From GCA-2733415 sp049609325 (GTDB taxonomy: Bacteria; Bacteroidota; Bacteroidia; Flavobacteriales; Flavobacteriaceae), in the NCBI GenBank assembly GCA_049609325.1, contig JBMYYK010000056.1, positions 1 to 6,565 on the forward strand: DNA of 6,565 bases, in the 5' to 3' direction. The notes beneath the pieces were generated by a model. The model saw only the letters and a list, made by a program, of their open reading frames with translations, did not search any database and had not been told where the DNA came from. Within the stretch, counting starts at the first letter, position 1. Each line of letters starts with the position of its first letter. Position numbers and translations under genes: made by a program. Positions 6,113 to 6,565 of the stretch are shown here, one piece after another.

Positions 6113-6391
6113 TTAATCTGCTAATACAATTACTTTATTATTTTTCATTTCAATAGTTCCACTGTTGATTGCTAAAAGCGTTTCGTTATTAGCTCCTTTA
6201 GAAAACTTATCAGCTACACTTTTATCCAAATCAACGTTTCCGTAAATTTTCACATTCCCCTGTCCTAATACAGAAACAATAGGCGCGTGATTATCTAACA
6301 TTTGAAACTCACCATTAACTCCTGGCACAGCAATAGAAGTTACTTCTCCGCTATATAATGTTGCTTCTGGTGTTACAATTTCTAAAAACAT
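6113..6391 (-). CDS. atpC: F1 ATP synthase epsilon subunit, short form
   Basis: Subunit of the F1 central stalk that couples rotation to catalysis on the cytoplasmic side. The 92 aa sequence opens with FLEIVTPEATLYSGEVTSIAVPGVNGEFQ-type epsilon features and contains LDNHAPIVSVLGQG (32-45), followed by LLAINSGTIEMKNNKVIVL (72-90), which closes the N-terminal beta-sandwich. The protein then stops: the C-terminal two-helix domain that inhibits ATP hydrolysis in E. coli (139 aa) is absent. The stop is clean and lies just before the terminator, so this looks like a natural short form, as is common in Bacteroidetes to my knowledge, and not a broken gene. It follows atpD by 35 nt on the same strand. 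Confidence 0.95.
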   Translation of the reverse strand: MFLEIVTPEATLYSGEVTSIAVPGVNGEFQMLDNHAPIVSVLGQGNVKIYGNVDLDKSVADKFSKGANNETLLAINSGTIEMKNNKVIVLAD

Positions 6392-6426
6392 ATGTTACGT
6401 TGTTACTATTAATACTTTTAATTGAA

Positions 6427-6565
6427 TTATGCCTCAGCTAACATTTTCTCTCCAGCCTCAATTGCTTCTTCAATTGTTCCTTTAAGGTTAAATGCAGATT
6501 CTGGTAAATGATCTAACTCACCATCCATAATCATATTAAATCCTTTAATAGTATCTTTAATATCT
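6427..6565 (-). CDS. atpD: F1 ATP synthase beta subunit, C-terminal end only
   Basis: The last 45 codons and TAA stop of AtpD enter from the right edge. The translated end includes DTIKGFNMIMDGELDHLPE and AFNLKGTIEEAIEAGEKM, closing with LAEA, the conserved C-terminal region of the catalytic beta subunit. The gene precedes atpC on the minus strand, the standard atpD-atpC order. The catalytic nucleotide-binding part lies outside the window, so its state cannot be judged. Confidence 0.95.
   Translation of the reverse strand, partial: DIKDTIKGFNMIMDGELDHLPESAFNLKGTIEEAIEAGEKMLAEA

Overview
The window is A/T-rich bacterial DNA that reads like a chromosome segment of a marine-type Flavobacteriaceae (Bacteroidetes). 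This rests on the protein sequences (BioB, BioA, a short AtpC), the lack of strong Shine-Dalgarno sequences and the presence of TAnnTTTG-type -7 promoter elements. No genus can be assigned from sequence alone. I see no mobile elements, tRNA, rRNA or CRISPR.

Region 1 (1-5375, minus strand) is a biotin synthesis operon. In transcription order it is bioF, a small DUF2007/zinc-ribbon gene, bioD, bioA, a beta-ketoacyl synthase (KAS) gene and bioB, which runs off the left edge. The genes are tightly packed: gaps are 27, 32 and 52 nt, and two junctions (DUF2007/bioD and bioD/bioA) are ATGA stop-start overlaps. BioF, BioA, BioD and BioB are the four late steps from pimeloyl thioester to biotin. The KAS plausibly supplies the acyl chain. 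BioC and BioH/BioG, which would start and end pimeloyl synthesis, are not in view.

Region 2 (5376-5531) is a 156-bp divergent intergenic region between bioF and a plus-strand OmpH/Skp-like periplasmic chaperone gene. It carries a TATATTTG -7-like element on each side and a 39-bp imperfect dyad (5405-5443) that could be the operator of the biotin operon.

Region 3 (5532-6565) holds the skp-like gene, a strong bidirectional terminator, and the convergent end of an ATP synthase operon: atpC complete, and the C-terminal 45 codons of atpD entering from the right edge.

The least explained parts are the KAS with an altered first-histidine motif, the DUF2007/zinc-ribbon protein coupled to bioD, the candidate operator, and BioA pocket substitutions relative to the E. 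coli enzyme. No gap longer than 300 bases lacks a gene.
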